Positions 32,694 to 42,018 of a DNA stretch of 64,000 nt are shown here, piece by piece (the stretch's first letter is position 1; every line of letters begins with the position of its first letter). The DNA comes from Mesorhizobium opportunistum WSM2075 (GTDB lineage Bacteria > Pseudomonadota > Alphaproteobacteria > Rhizobiales > Rhizobiaceae). Both the position numbers and the translations under genes were made by a program. The stretch covers positions 1 to 64,000 of the forward strand of contig NC_015675.1 in NCBI RefSeq assembly GCF_000176035.2, read 5' to 3'. Below the pieces are notes generated by a model. It was not told where the DNA came from, did not search any database, and saw nothing but the letters and a program-made list of their open reading frames with translations.

Positions 32694-33743
32694 TCAATTC
32701 TCGGCACCGAGGCCGCGCGCCAGCTTGGCGTCGCGGTCATAGGCCCTGACGATTTCCGCCACCAGCGGATGGCGAACGACGTCGATATCGTTGAAGCGCA
32801 CGGTTACAGCGCCGGCCACGCCGTCGAGCACACGCAAGGCCTCGACCAGGCCCGATTTGGTGCTCGGTGGCAGGTCGATCTGGGTGGGATCGCCGGTGAC
32901 GATCATGCGCGAGTTCTCGCCGAGACGGGTGAGAAACATCTTCATCTGCATAGGCGTGGTGTTCTGCGCTTCGTCGAGGATGACGGCGGCATGCGCCAGC
33001 GTGCGACCGCGCATGAAGGCGAGCGGCGCGATTTCGATGACTTCGGCGGCAATCGCACGCTCGACCTTGTCGGCCGGCATCATGTCGTAGAGCGCGTCAT
33101 AGAGCGGCCGCAGATAGGGATCGACCTTCTCCTTCATGTCGCCCGGCAGGAAGCCCAGCCGTTCGCCGGCCTCGACGGCCGGCCGCGACAGGATGATGCG
33201 TTCAACCATGCCGCGTTCGAGCAGCATCGCTGCGTGCGCCACCGCCAGATAGGTCTTGCCGGTGCCGGCCGGACCGATGCCGAACACCAGTTCCGACCGC
33301 TCCAGCGCCCGCATGTAGGCGTCCTGGTTGAGCGAGCGGGCATAGATCGTCTTCTTGCGGGTGGCGATCTGGGCAGCGGAAACCTTGCCCTTGCGCTCCA
33401 GCGTCGGCAGCGTGAGCTGATCGTCGGCGGCGACCGCCATGCGCACGGCGCCGTCGACGTCGGACTGGCCGATATCGACGCCCTTCTGGAGGATCCCGTA
33501 GAGATTGTCCAAGGCGCGGCGTGCCTGCTCGGCGGCCGAAGCGGATCCCTTGATGGTCAGCTGGTTGCCGCGCGAGCGTATGTCGACGCCGAGCTTTTGC
33601 TCGAGCCGGGCAAGGTTTTCATCGAACTGGCCGTAAAGGGCGCTGGCAAGCTTGTTGTTGTCGAAAGTCAGAACGATGTGCGCCATATCAGAAGCCCCAG
33701 ATGCCGGTACCGGGGGCAGGTTCTTCAGCTCTGCTGCGCTCAA
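32694..33743 (-). CDS. PhoH-like ATPase (YbeZ)
   Basis: P-loop ATPase of the PhoH family, usually encoded next to ybeY and thought to act with it in RNA metabolism. The 349-residue protein has an N-terminal KH-like part, Walker A GPAGTGKTYLA (about residues 157-166) and Walker B VILDEAQNT. The start may be TTG at 33743 behind GGAGAGACGG (349 residues), or ATG at 33686 (MAHIVLTFDNN); the TTG site has the better ribosome site. Confidence 0.93.
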   Translation of the reverse strand: MSAAELKNLPPVPASGASDMAHIVLTFDNNKLASALYGQFDENLARLEQKLGVDIRSRGNQLTIKGSASAAEQARRALDNLYGILQKGVDIGQSDVDGAVRMAVAADDQLTLPTLERKGKVSAAQIATRKKTIYARSLNQDAYMRALERSELVFGIGPAGTGKTYLAVAHAAMLLERGMVERIILSRPAVEAGERLGFLPGDMKEKVDPYLRPLYDALYDMMPADKVERAIAAEVIEIAPLAFMRGRTLAHAAVILDEAQNTTPMQMKMFLTRLGENSRMIVTGDPTQIDLPPSTKSGLVEALRVLDGVAGAVTVRFNDIDVVRHPLVAEIVRAYDRDAKLARGLGAEN

Positions 33744-33769
33744 CCGTCTCTCCTCATCTGCCGAGACCC

Positions 33770-35191
33770 TCAGGCCAATTCGGCGAACAGGCTGTTGTAG
33801 CCCGTCTTCGTGATTCGCACCTGGATAATGTCACCGATTTCGCCGGCCTTTTCATCAACAATAACCGGCTGCAGCCAGGGCGAACGGCCGACCTTCTGGC
33901 CGGACTGGCGGCCGGGCTTCTCGATCAGCGTGTCGATTGTACTGCCAATCAGGCTCAGACCGAAATCCTGCTGCTGTTTCAAGAGCAGCGCCTGCAGACG
34001 CTGCAGGCGCTCGTCCTTGACCGTCTCCGGCACGTGATCGGCCATCTCGGCGCCCGGCGTGCCCGGACGCGGCGAATATTTGAACGAAAAGGCCGAGGCG
34101 TAGTTCACCTGGCGCACCAGTTCCATGGTCGCCTCGAAATCGGCTTCCGTCTCGCCGGGGAAACCGACGATGAAATCGCCTGATAGCGCGATGTCGGGCC
34201 GGGCAGCGCGGATGCGGTCGAGCAGCGCCAGATAATCCCTCGCCGTGTGCCTGCGGTTCATCGCCTTGAGGATGCGGTCCGATCCGGACTGCACGGGCAG
34301 ATGCAAATAAGGCATCAGCGAGGGCAGATCGCGGTGGGCGGCGATCAGTTCGTCGTCCATGTCGCGCGGGTGGCTGGTGGTGTAGCGCAGCCGCGCCAGC
34401 CCCGGGATTTGGGCCAGCCGATGCAGCAGCCGGCCAAGGCCCCATTCCTCGGTCCTGCCCCCCTTGGTGTCGCCCTGGCCGTGCCAGGCATTGACGTTCT
34501 GGCCAAGCAGCGTCACCTCGCGCACCCCGGCCTCGGCCAGGCGCTCGGCCTCGGCGACGATCTGCGCCACCGGCCGCGAGACTTCGGAGCCTCTCGTATA
34601 GGGCACGACGCAGAAGGTGCAGAACTTGTCACAGCCTTCCTGCACGGTGAGGAAGGCGGTCACGCCGCGCTTGATGACCTCGGCGCGCTTCGGCTGCGGC
34701 AGATGCTCGAACTTGTCCTCGATGGCATAGTCGGTCTCGACGATCTTCTCGCCGCCGCGCACTCTCGCCAACACGTCTGGCAGGCGATGATAGGTCTGCG
34801 GCCCGATGACCAGATCGACGGCGGGCGAACGGCGGATGATCTCGGCGCCTTCGGCCTGCGCCACGCAGCCGGCAACGCCGATCAGCAACTCGCGGCCGAC
34901 GCTGGCGCGCTCCGCCTTCATGTCGCGGATGCGGCCGAGTTCGGAATAGACCTTCTCGGCGGCTTTTTCCCTGATATGGCAGGTGTTGAGCAGCACCAGA
35001 TCGGCCTCGCCGATGGCACCTGTCGCGGTATAGCCGTCAGCGGCCAGCGCATCAGCCATGCGCTGTGAATCATAGACGTTCATCTGGCAGCCATAGGTCT
35101 TGATGAAGACCTTTTTCGCTGCCACGGCGTGCACCGCCGGATGTCCAGCCAGCGTGCCGATGTCGTCACTTTCAATCGTGTTCAAGTCCAT
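33770..35191 (-). CDS. miaB: tRNA-2-methylthio-N6-dimethylallyladenosine synthase MiaB
   Basis: Radical-SAM methylthiotransferase acting on i6A37 of tRNAs. In the 473-residue protein the auxiliary-cluster cysteines are Cys35 (TYGCQMN), Cys71 (NTCHIRE) and Cys109 (VAGCVAQ), and the radical-SAM cluster is Cys187, Cys191 and Cys194 (GCDKFCTFC). A C-terminal TRAM domain follows. ATG at 35191 is chosen as the first ATG fitting the family N-terminus. It is 26 bases upstream of phoH on the same strand. Confidence 0.97.
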   Translation of the reverse strand: MDLNTIESDDIGTLAGHPAVHAVAAKKVFIKTYGCQMNVYDSQRMADALAADGYTATGAIGEADLVLLNTCHIREKAAEKVYSELGRIRDMKAERASVGRELLIGVAGCVAQAEGAEIIRRSPAVDLVIGPQTYHRLPDVLARVRGGEKIVETDYAIEDKFEHLPQPKRAEVIKRGVTAFLTVQEGCDKFCTFCVVPYTRGSEVSRPVAQIVAEAERLAEAGVREVTLLGQNVNAWHGQGDTKGGRTEEWGLGRLLHRLAQIPGLARLRYTTSHPRDMDDELIAAHRDLPSLMPYLHLPVQSGSDRILKAMNRRHTARDYLALLDRIRAARPDIALSGDFIVGFPGETEADFEATMELVRQVNYASAFSFKYSPRPGTPGAEMADHVPETVKDERLQRLQALLLKQQQDFGLSLIGSTIDTLIEKPGRQSGQKVGRSPWLQPVIVDEKAGEIGDIIQVRITKTGYNSLFAELA

Positions 35192-35266
35192 CTGGCGGCT
35201 TCTAACGCCTTTCCGTGACAAAAAACAGACGATTCTCGCCATGCGCCCGCAGACGCGGGGCTGGAA

Positions 35267-36067
35267 TTAGCGGCTCGGGCGCGGATCGGCGAGTGCCGCC
35301 ATCATCATATCGCGCACCTGGCTTTCCATCAGTTTCGCCGTTTCCTTGCGGTTCGAACCCTTGGAAAACGCGATCGGATCGCCGAAATGCACTTCGACAT
35401 CGAGTGCGCCTTCCGCCATCAGCACCTTGAGATGCGGCATCAAGTCCTCGTCACCGATCCAGGCCGAGATCGGCCGGTGGCGGCGGCCGAGCGGCACGCC
35501 GTGCAGGCGGGTATAGGCGATCGCCACCGGCTGGATGAAGACCTGCTCGGCCGCGCCCTCCGAAATCGCCATCGAGGCGGCGCCGAACAGGGTGCTCTTG
35601 AAGGGCAGGATGGCATTGCCGTCACCGGTCGAGCCCTCGGCGAACAACACCATGGCGTCGCCCTTGGCCATGCGATTGGCGATCTCGCTCGCCTGGTCGC
35701 CCGAGGAGCGCTTGCGTTCGCGCTCGATGAAGACGGTGCGCTGCAGCTTCGACAGCATGCCGATCAGCGGCCAGCCTTCCATATCGGCCCTGGCGATGAA
35801 TTTTACATCGGCAAAAGAACCCAGAACCATGATGTCGGTCCAGGAAATGTGGTTCGAAGCAACCAGCAAGGGCCGTTTGTCGGACAGCGTCCCCTTGACA
35901 TGGACGCGCATGCCGAGCGCCCTGAGGATCAGCCGATGCCAGATCTTGAGGATGAATGTTTCCGGCCACCAGCCGGTTTTCATCGACAGCATCTGCAACG
36001 GCACGAGGATCAGCGAACCGGCGACGACGAGGCCCAGGGCCAGGAAAATCCTGATTTTCTTGATCAT
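35267..36067 (-). CDS. 1-acyl-sn-glycerol-3-phosphate acyltransferase (PlsC family)
   Basis: Membrane-associated acyltransferase that would make phosphatidic acid or a related lipid. The 266-residue protein has a hydrophobic N-terminus (about residues 5-30), the catalytic H-x4-D motif at His73 and Asp78 (SNHISWTD) and the FAEGST motif near residue 150. Rhizobia carry several PlsC/OlsA homologues, so the precise substrate (phospholipid or ornithine lipid) is open. It lies between rimI and miaB. Confidence 0.88.
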   Translation of the reverse strand: MIKKIRIFLALGLVVAGSLILVPLQMLSMKTGWWPETFILKIWHRLILRALGMRVHVKGTLSDKRPLLVASNHISWTDIMVLGSFADVKFIARADMEGWPLIGMLSKLQRTVFIERERKRSSGDQASEIANRMAKGDAMVLFAEGSTGDGNAILPFKSTLFGAASMAISEGAAEQVFIQPVAIAYTRLHGVPLGRRHRPISAWIGDEDLMPHLKVLMAEGALDVEVHFGDPIAFSKGSNRKETAKLMESQVRDMMMAALADPRPSR

Positions 36068-36087
36068 CGCCCTACCCCGATCTCTGG

Positions 36088-36582
36088 CTAGCGAAGATCG
36101 CGGCGCATGACAAGCGCGCCGGTGGGTCCGCGATCGGGCGACTTGTAGTAGTCCGGCCGCTTGCCGACCTCGCGGAAGCCCAGCCGCCGGTAGAGGGCGA
36201 TCGCGGCGACATTGGTCTCGTCGACTTCGAGGAACAGCGCTTCGGCGCGCTGGGCGTGCAGCTCACGCAGCACCGCATCCATCAACTGCCAGCCAAGCCC
36301 CTGGCGACGATGCGATCGCCCCACCGCAACTGTCAGGATCTCGCCCTCGCCGGCGGCCAGCCGGGCCAGCACGACGCCCACCGGCGGCTTGGCGCCCTGC
36401 CCCGTTTCGCGTGCGGCGTAACCGAACACGGTGTCCTGTTCGAGCAAGGCGGCGAACTCGCCATCGGTCCACGGGCGGACGAAGTCCTCGCGATGCAGCA
36501 GCGAGACGGCCGGGCTGTCGGTAATCCTGAGCGGCTCGAGCGCATAGTCCCGGCGGCGCGGCTGAAGGAAAGGAATGCGCAT
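36088..36582 (-). CDS. rimI: Ribosomal protein alanine N-acetyltransferase RimI
   Basis: GNAT enzyme that acetylates the N-terminal Ala of ribosomal protein S18 in model bacteria. The 164-residue protein has the acetyl-CoA motif ILTVAVGRSHRRQGLGWQL and the ALFLEVDETNVAAIALYRRLGF segment typical of RimI. Its ATG overlaps the tsaB stop by one base, and the tsaB-rimI pairing is common across bacteria and supports the assignment. Confidence 0.92.
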   Translation of the reverse strand: MRIPFLQPRRRDYALEPLRITDSPAVSLLHREDFVRPWTDGEFAALLEQDTVFGYAARETGQGAKPPVGVVLARLAAGEGEILTVAVGRSHRRQGLGWQLMDAVLRELHAQRAEALFLEVDETNVAAIALYRRLGFREVGKRPDYYKSPDRGPTGALVMRRDLR

Positions 36583-37259
36583 TAATTTTGTTGCCTTGAT
36601 AAAATGAACCCGGCCTGCGGCTTAGCGTCGGCACCGCGCAAATAAAGCGGTTTCGGCCTCTCGCCCGCGCCCTTGACGGCGGCCAGCCGGGCGTAGGTGA
36701 GGATGTCGGCGGTGGCCGTCCGAGGCCCGATATCGAAACCACGACCGGCCGATGCGGCGATCTGTGCTGCCGCGGTGCCGGCGAGCACCGCAGAGCTTTC
36801 GATCGCCATTCCAGTGGCCTCAGCCAGCGTGGCCACGGCCGGACCGTAAGTCAAAACTGACATTTGATCATAGAGAGCAGCATGGATCTCTTCACGCCCG
36901 GCATCGAGCGCCGCCAGCACGGCGCGGCCAGGAAATGCCGCTGCTGCTTCAGCCGCCAGCGCCTCGAGCGTCGTCACACCGATCGCGGGAATCTTAAGCG
37001 CCAGCGCCAGACCACGCGCGGTCGAGACGCCGACGCGCAGGCCGGTGAAGGAACCTGGGCCGACGGAGACGGCAATGGCGCCAAGACCGGCATAGTCGGT
37101 CGCGCCCGCCTTCAGCGCCTCGGCGATGACCGCCATCAGATGCTCGGCATGGCCTTTGCCGAGATCGAGCACCGAGCGGCCAAGCTCCAGCCCAACCGCC
37201 GCGTCGTAGACGCAGGCGGCGCAGAGGCTGGCGGCACAGTCGATGGCAAGCACTTTCAT
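36582..37259 (-). CDS. tsaB: tRNA threonylcarbamoyladenosine biosynthesis protein TsaB
   Basis: Partner of TsaD and TsaE in making t6A37 in tRNAs. The 225-residue protein has the ASKHA-type N-terminus MKVLAIDCAA, HAEHLMAVI and the GPGSFTGLRVGVSTARGLAL signature. ATG at 37259 is chosen because the upstream in-frame extension is not family-like. It is coupled to rimI by a one-base overlap. Confidence 0.95.
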   Translation of the reverse strand: MKVLAIDCAASLCAACVYDAAVGLELGRSVLDLGKGHAEHLMAVIAEALKAGATDYAGLGAIAVSVGPGSFTGLRVGVSTARGLALALKIPAIGVTTLEALAAEAAAAFPGRAVLAALDAGREEIHAALYDQMSVLTYGPAVATLAEATGMAIESSAVLAGTAAAQIAASAGRGFDIGPRTATADILTYARLAAVKGAGERPKPLYLRGADAKPQAGFILSRQQN

Positions 37260-37352
37260 GAAACAACCGGTTCCGAGAAACACCTCCCTGTGCCCGCCAA
37301 GGCGCGCCACCGCAAGCATAATTTGTTAAGCGGCTTCGCTTCGAAGGGCGAG

Positions 37353-38459
37353 CTATGCGACCTGTTCGATGCGCAGCATGTGGTTGTCCCAGACATAGTC
37401 CGGCTCCGACCGCATCGCACCGCTGCCCTCGATGATCTCGCCCGCACCCGTGGTGGCCATGAAGCCAGTCCCATCCGGCGCCACGCCGCAGACCTCGACC
37501 AGCGCGCTGTTCGAGAGGACCTGGCCGCTGGCAGCATCGATCACGACCAACGAATTGCCTTCCGGCGACGATACGGCAACGGTGCCGGATCCAGGATTGG
37601 CGGCGACCGAGCCGATATAGTTGCGGAAGCCGGCCAGCACGTCCCCCTGCATGTCGAGCAACTGCAAGTCCTTGCCGCGCGCGGCGCGGCCGACCAGCAG
37701 CGGACGATCCGTGCCCGGCCCCCTGTACTGGCAACCGAACCAGACGGTGCCGGCCTGGTCGGTGTCCATGTGGCGGATCGACAGTTGGTGCAGTGGCGCC
37801 GGCAGTTCGTGCTTTTCGATGAGATCGCCGGTGACGCGGTCGACCAGCACATAGGACGGCTTCATGGTGGCGATGTTGAGCTCGGCCCGGCCGTAATCCG
37901 GATGGGTCTCGATGCCGCCATTGGCAACCGCGATCGTCCTGCCGTCGCCCAGCAGCAGAAGCTCGTGGGGCCCCATCCCATACGTCGGGAATTCGCCGAC
38001 ACGGCTGAATTTCGCGCGCGCATCGTAGACGCCGACGACCCCGGCGGCATTGTCGAAGTCGTTCTCGGTGGCGTAGAGCAAGGCGCCGTCGGGCGAGAAC
38101 ACGCCATGGCCGAAGAAATGCCGGCCAGGGATGCTGGCGATGGTCAGCGGGGCGTCGCGCCCGGTATGATCGAAGACGACAGCGAAGGTGCCGGGCTGGC
38201 GGGCGAAGACCACCGAACGCTTCGACATCGGATCGAAGGTGACGTCATGACCGCGATCTGGCAGGTCGATCGTGTGCAGCACCTTGCCGGCCTCGGACAG
38301 GACGGCGGCGCCAAAACTGCCGTCACGCTTGACGAAGGCGGTGGCGAAGACAGCGTCCGCCGCAAGCGTCATGGCCCACGCCGACGGCGCCATCGCCGCG
38401 GCAAAGCCGATGCCCGCGGCCCGGAGAAAATCCCGGCGATCGATGAGTGGCGTTTTCAA
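37353..38459 (-). CDS. DUF1513 protein with Tat signal
   Basis: Periplasmic beta-propeller-like protein of 368 residues, last gene of the imelysin cluster. The N-terminus contains a twin-arginine motif (DRRDFLRAAGIGFAAA), so it is probably exported folded, perhaps with a cofactor. The body has repeated short strands with GRTIAVANGGIETHPDYGR and FSPDGALLYATEND, as expected for DUF1513. The start is TTG at 38459 behind GGAGAC. Its biochemical role is unknown; genes of this family accompany imelysins and a di-haem oxidoreductase in other proteobacteria. Confidence 0.85.
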   Translation of the reverse strand: MKTPLIDRRDFLRAAGIGFAAAMAPSAWAMTLAADAVFATAFVKRDGSFGAAVLSEAGKVLHTIDLPDRGHDVTFDPMSKRSVVFARQPGTFAVVFDHTGRDAPLTIASIPGRHFFGHGVFSPDGALLYATENDFDNAAGVVGVYDARAKFSRVGEFPTYGMGPHELLLLGDGRTIAVANGGIETHPDYGRAELNIATMKPSYVLVDRVTGDLIEKHELPAPLHQLSIRHMDTDQAGTVWFGCQYRGPGTDRPLLVGRAARGKDLQLLDMQGDVLAGFRNYIGSVAANPGSGTVAVSSPEGNSLVVIDAASGQVLSNSALVEVCGVAPDGTGFMATTGAGEIIEGSGAMRSEPDYVWDNHMLRIEQVA

Positions 38460-38462
38460 GGA

Positions 38463-39536
38463 TCAGTCTCCATCCAGCGACGAGAAGCCGGCGGTCAGGC
38501 CGAATTCGGCGGTCAGCCGGGTGCCGATCAGGGTCGACAGGCTGGAGGTGATCAGTGCGAAATGCTCGAGCTTGCCGCGCAGCGCCTGATCGGCGAGTGC
38601 CTTGTCGATCGGACCCTGGACCGACTTCGCGGTGGCGACGCCGTTGACGAGCTGGATGTGGATCGATTCCGCCATCCAGCGCGCATCTTCAGGCAATGCG
38701 TTGCCAAGCTTCGAGACCTGGAACAGCCGATCGATGCCGTCCAGGTTTCCGGCCAGCGAATTGCCGGTGTTTTGCGAACGCCAGTAGATCGCCTGTTTCG
38801 GCTTGTCGGCCTCAGGCTTGCCACCCAGAAACCCCTTCAGGCGGACATCGCGAACCATTTCCAGCTCGTTGATGAAGACGCCGACCAGTTCGGTCACGGC
38901 TTCGTTGCCGTCGCGGTAAAGCGGGTTTTGCGGCCCTGGATTGGCCCAGAGAGCCGCAAAGCCGTCGGGCTTGTTCCAGGCGTCGTTGACGTCTTTGGCC
39001 ATGGTCCCGATATTGCCGGCTACCGCCGCGCCGTAGGCGCAGCGGTAGGGATCGTCCTTGCCCGCCAACGCGTCGGCGCCGTCGCCGAAAAGCACGAATT
39101 CCAGCGCGCCTTGCATGGCAACGCTCTTGCCGGCCAGCTGTGCCGGATCGGTCGCGGTCGGATCCTTGGCCGACAATGCCGCCTGCACCTGCTTCAGGCC
39201 GATGCTCTTGCGGTCCGGCCAGAACAGCATGCGCTCCAGCCGGTTGTTTTCCTTGATCGGCCCAAGGCCGATGATCTCGGCCGACGACCAGGCATAGACC
39301 GTGGCCGAAAATTCGGTCCGCGCCGCGTCGAGTTCCCCTGGCGAAGGCGCTTCGCACAGCTCGTGCATCGCCTTCGCCAGGGCTTGCGTGTGCTCATGCA
39401 GGCCGGCATAGGCCGGGCGGACAAAGCCGTCGATCGCGCGCTGGATGACATCGGAGGCCTTCACCGCCGCCGATGCGGGCAAGGCGCCCAGCAGGGCCAG
39501 CGGAAGAACGAGAAACAGCGCGGAACGCTTCAGCAT
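38463..39536 (-). CDS. Imelysin-family protein with degenerate GxHxxE motif
   Basis: Predicted periplasmic protein of 357 residues with a signal peptide (about 1-23, ending ASA) and the M75/imelysin helical fold, recognised by IQRAIDGFVRPAYAGLHEHT, YAWSSAEIIGLGP and a LERMLFWPDRKSI segment. Where family members have GxHxxE before FLLWG, this one reads MQGALEFVLFG: the His position is Gly. Metal binding at that site is therefore doubtful. Its ATG overlaps the stop of the di-haem gene by one base, giving translational coupling. Confidence 0.88.
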   Translation of the reverse strand: MLKRSALFLVLPLALLGALPASAAVKASDVIQRAIDGFVRPAYAGLHEHTQALAKAMHELCEAPSPGELDAARTEFSATVYAWSSAEIIGLGPIKENNRLERMLFWPDRKSIGLKQVQAALSAKDPTATDPAQLAGKSVAMQGALEFVLFGDGADALAGKDDPYRCAYGAAVAGNIGTMAKDVNDAWNKPDGFAALWANPGPQNPLYRDGNEAVTELVGVFINELEMVRDVRLKGFLGGKPEADKPKQAIYWRSQNTGNSLAGNLDGIDRLFQVSKLGNALPEDARWMAESIHIQLVNGVATAKSVQGPIDKALADQALRGKLEHFALITSSLSTLIGTRLTAEFGLTAGFSSLDGD

Positions 39537-41134
39537 CAAAGTGACTCCAGGAATTCGAGCAGCGCACTGCGCTCAGCGGCGTTGGCGGCGGCAAAACGGT
39601 CGCGCGCCTTCTGGCCCTCGCCACCATGCCACAGGATCGCCTCGGTCAGGCTGCGCGCGCGTCCGTCATGCAGAAAGAAGGAATTGCCGTTGACGGTCCC
39701 AGTAAGGCCGATGCCCCACAGCGGCGGGGTGCGCCATTCGTTGCCCGTGGCCTCACCCACGGCCTGTCCGTCGGCAAGATCAGGCCCCATGTCGTGCAGC
39801 AGGAAGTCGGAATAGGGCCAGATCAGCTGGAAGGCCTGCGCCTTGTCAGGGGCATCACGGCGGGTGACGAATTTCGGCGCGTGACAGGAAACGCAGCCGA
39901 TGTCGTAGAAGACCTTCTTGCCGGCGAGCACATCGGGCGCGTCGCGGTCGCGGCGTGCGGGCACGGCCAGGTTCCGCGAATAGAAGGTGACGAGATCCAT
40001 CACCGGTGGCGGCGCTTCGGCGGAACCAAGACGCTGCTGGACGCCGTTCGGCATAGCAAGGCATTTTGCCTGCGCTATAGTGCAGTCACCCCAGTGTTTC
40101 GATTCTTCAGGCGTCGAGATGCCGATGTCACCGGCAAAGGCATCGGCCGCCTGCTGGCGGATCGATGCGGTCTGCGCCTTCCAGCCGAAACGGCCAAGCG
40201 TCAGTTCCCCGCCCTGGCCGTCGCGCACGATGTTCGGCCTGCCGGAAATGCCGTCGCCGTCATGGTCTTGCGGATCGGCATGGGCCAGAATGTCGGCCGG
40301 CGCGATCTGCTCGATCAGGCCAAGCCCGATCATCGGCGGCGTCAGGCGCGGCGACAATGTCGTGCGCGGATCAAGCGGCCCATAGGCGGGATCGGTGACC
40401 GAATAGCTGGGCTTGCGCAGGGAAACCACGGTGCCATCCGTCAGCTCTACTTTACGTTCCTGATAGTCGACATGCATCCTGCCTTCGCCGCGCAGGCCGG
40501 GCACCGCTAGTTCCTGCAGCTGCGTGCCGTAGACCGGGTCGGGGAAGTTGAGCACCTGGTGGTCGGCAAGGGCGGCCTTCTCTTCCGCGCTGCTGGCGTC
40601 TCGGGCCAAGCGCAGGAACATCGAGGTGCTGCCAAGGTCGCCTTGCGGCGGGCGGCCGCGGCCATCCTTCAGATGGCAATTCTGGCAGGCGCGTTCGTTG
40701 AACAGCGGGCCAAGCCCGTCCGAGGCCTGCGTCGAGGATGGCGACGACACCCAGTTCTTGCGGAACAGCGCATTGCCGAGCTTGAAGGTGCCTTCTTCCT
40801 CGAAGGTGATGTTGGCCGACGATTGCGAGAAGGCGTCGCGGTTGACGTCCTTCTCCGAGGTTCCGGCGCCACCCTGCATCAACTCGAACCGCTCGGGCTT
40901 GGAGAAATCCGCGGTCGGCCTGGTGATGGCGGTGACACGCGCCTGATCCTTCGCATCGAGGTCGGTGCGCGTGGTGGCGAGGCCGGCGGGTTGAAGGTCG
41001 CCGGCCAGCGCCGACGAGGTCAGCGCCAGCACGAGAATGGCGCAGCGCCGACCCGTCGAACCGGCTGGCTTCCGAAGGGGCGGCGAGCTTTCCGCCCGCC
41101 GCAAGCGGCGCAAGAATTCTAATGGGCGCCGCAT
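39536..41134 (-). CDS. Di-haem c-type oxidoreductase (DHOR family)
   Basis: Exported cytochrome-c-type oxidoreductase, 532 residues. A hydrophobic signal lies around residues 31-44. The first haem motif is CQNCH at 150-154 and the second is CVSCH near residue 412, so two covalent haems are expected. Family members are annotated as thiol oxidoreductases or peroxidases; no substrate is proven. In this cluster it could change the redox state of periplasmic iron or of a partner imelysin; that is inference. It starts 12 bases after bfr. Confidence 0.88.
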   Translation of the reverse strand: MRRPLEFLRRLRRAESSPPLRKPAGSTGRRCAILVLALTSSALAGDLQPAGLATTRTDLDAKDQARVTAITRPTADFSKPERFELMQGGAGTSEKDVNRDAFSQSSANITFEEEGTFKLGNALFRKNWVSSPSSTQASDGLGPLFNERACQNCHLKDGRGRPPQGDLGSTSMFLRLARDASSAEEKAALADHQVLNFPDPVYGTQLQELAVPGLRGEGRMHVDYQERKVELTDGTVVSLRKPSYSVTDPAYGPLDPRTTLSPRLTPPMIGLGLIEQIAPADILAHADPQDHDGDGISGRPNIVRDGQGGELTLGRFGWKAQTASIRQQAADAFAGDIGISTPEESKHWGDCTIAQAKCLAMPNGVQQRLGSAEAPPPVMDLVTFYSRNLAVPARRDRDAPDVLAGKKVFYDIGCVSCHAPKFVTRRDAPDKAQAFQLIWPYSDFLLHDMGPDLADGQAVGEATGNEWRTPPLWGIGLTGTVNGNSFFLHDGRARSLTEAILWHGGEGQKARDRFAAANAAERSALLEFLESL

Positions 41135-41146
41135 TCCCGCATATCC

Positions 41147-41632
41147 TTACTCCGCGTCGTCCGCCGATGCGGCGTTGAGCTGGCCGTATTTTTCCTCGCC
41201 GATCGAGGCCAGCAGATCGAGCTGCGTCTCCAGGAAGTCGATATGCCCCTCCTCGTCGGCCAGCAATTGCTCGAACAGCTTCATCGACACATAGTCGCCG
41301 GCCTCGTTGCAGATTTCACGCGAGCGCTTGTAGGCGGTGCGTGCGTCATATTCGCCGGCAAGGTCGGATTCGAGCACTTCCTTGACGTTCTGCCCGATGC
41401 GCAACGGCGCCACGGACTGCAGGTTCGGATGGCCTTCGAGGAAGATGATGCGGGCGACGAGCTTGTCGGCGTGGTGCATCTCCTCGATCGATTCCGCCCG
41501 CTCCTTCTTGGCCAGCTTGGCATACCCCCAGTCCTCGAGCAGACGGAAATGCACCCAATACTGATTGACCGCTCCGAGTTCCAAGAACAGAGCTTCATTA
41601 AGCCGCTCGATGACCTGCGGTTCGCCTTTCAT
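41147..41632 (-). CDS. bfr: Bacterioferritin
   Basis: 24-subunit iron-storage protein with ferroxidase centre and haem b. The 161 residues show Glu18, Glu51 and His54 of the dinuclear centre, Met52 as the haem ligand (EEMHHADKL) and further metal ligands in the C-terminal half ([13 protein letters not shown]). ATG at 41632 gives the canonical start [15 protein letters not shown]. The first 35 bases overlap the end of bfd in another frame. It is cotranscribed with bfd and probably with the imelysin/DHOR genes. Confidence 0.97.
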   Translation of the reverse strand: MKGEPQVIERLNEALFLELGAVNQYWVHFRLLEDWGYAKLAKKERAESIEEMHHADKLVARIIFLEGHPNLQSVAPLRIGQNVKEVLESDLAGEYDARTAYKRSREICNEAGDYVSMKLFEQLLADEEGHIDFLETQLDLLASIGEEKYGQLNAASADDAE

Positions 41633-41909
41633 GAATTCTGCTCCCGTATTGGACGCGCAGGCCCCTGACGCGGTCCAGGTGTGAAACGATGTCCACGCCA
41701 CTCGCCTCCGAGCGGGTGTGGTAATTCTCGGTGACCCGAATGATCGTTTCGACCACATTTGGGAAACAGCCGCAACAGCGACCGCGCTTCTGCATCGTGT
41801 GGTAGACCTTTGCCGGCACGATAAGTTGCCATGGATCCTGGTCCAGCAGATCGATGATCGTCTGCTCGATCTCTTTCTCGGTGATAATGTTGCAATGGCA
41901 GATCAGCAT
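41598..41909 (-). CDS. bfd: Bacterioferritin-associated ferredoxin Bfd
   Basis: [2Fe-2S] protein that reduces bacterioferritin to release iron. The 103-residue protein has cysteines in the Bfd pattern: CHC at positions 4-6 and CCGCF near 45-49. It is longer than E. coli Bfd (64 residues); the last 12 codons overlap bfr. It depends on a flavoprotein reductase, and a candidate is encoded divergently at 43753. Confidence 0.9.
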   Translation of the reverse strand: MLICHCNIITEKEIEQTIIDLLDQDPWQLIVPAKVYHTMQKRGRCCGCFPNVVETIIRVTENYHTRSEASGVDIVSHLDRVRGLRVQYGSRIHERRTAGHRAA

Positions 41910-41961
41910 TTACAGTGCCCGAGTGGCTGACGGCGCCTTCCGCGCCGTGGCTTGTTTCGCT

Positions 41962-41999
41962 TCCGGAGCCCACTCCGAAGCCGATTATTGGGCTCCGGA
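41962..41999 (-). promoter_or_regulatory. Stem-loop between imelysin 1 and bfd
   Basis: TCCGGAGCCC (41962-41971) and GGGCTCCGGA (41990-41999) form a perfect 10-base inverted repeat with an 18-base loop. It lies in the 109-base gap between the first imelysin and bfd, without a T-run. It could stabilise or partly terminate the upstream message, allowing different expression of the two parts. Confidence 0.45.
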
Positions 42000-42018
42000 C
42001 CAGGCTCCAGTTCGGCGC

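Noticed and set aside
36864..39815. 983-codon open frame on the + strand across tsaB, DUF1513 and imelysin 2
   Set aside because: It spans three well-supported minus-strand genes and reads as Arg/Gly/Ala-rich sequence without domain features.
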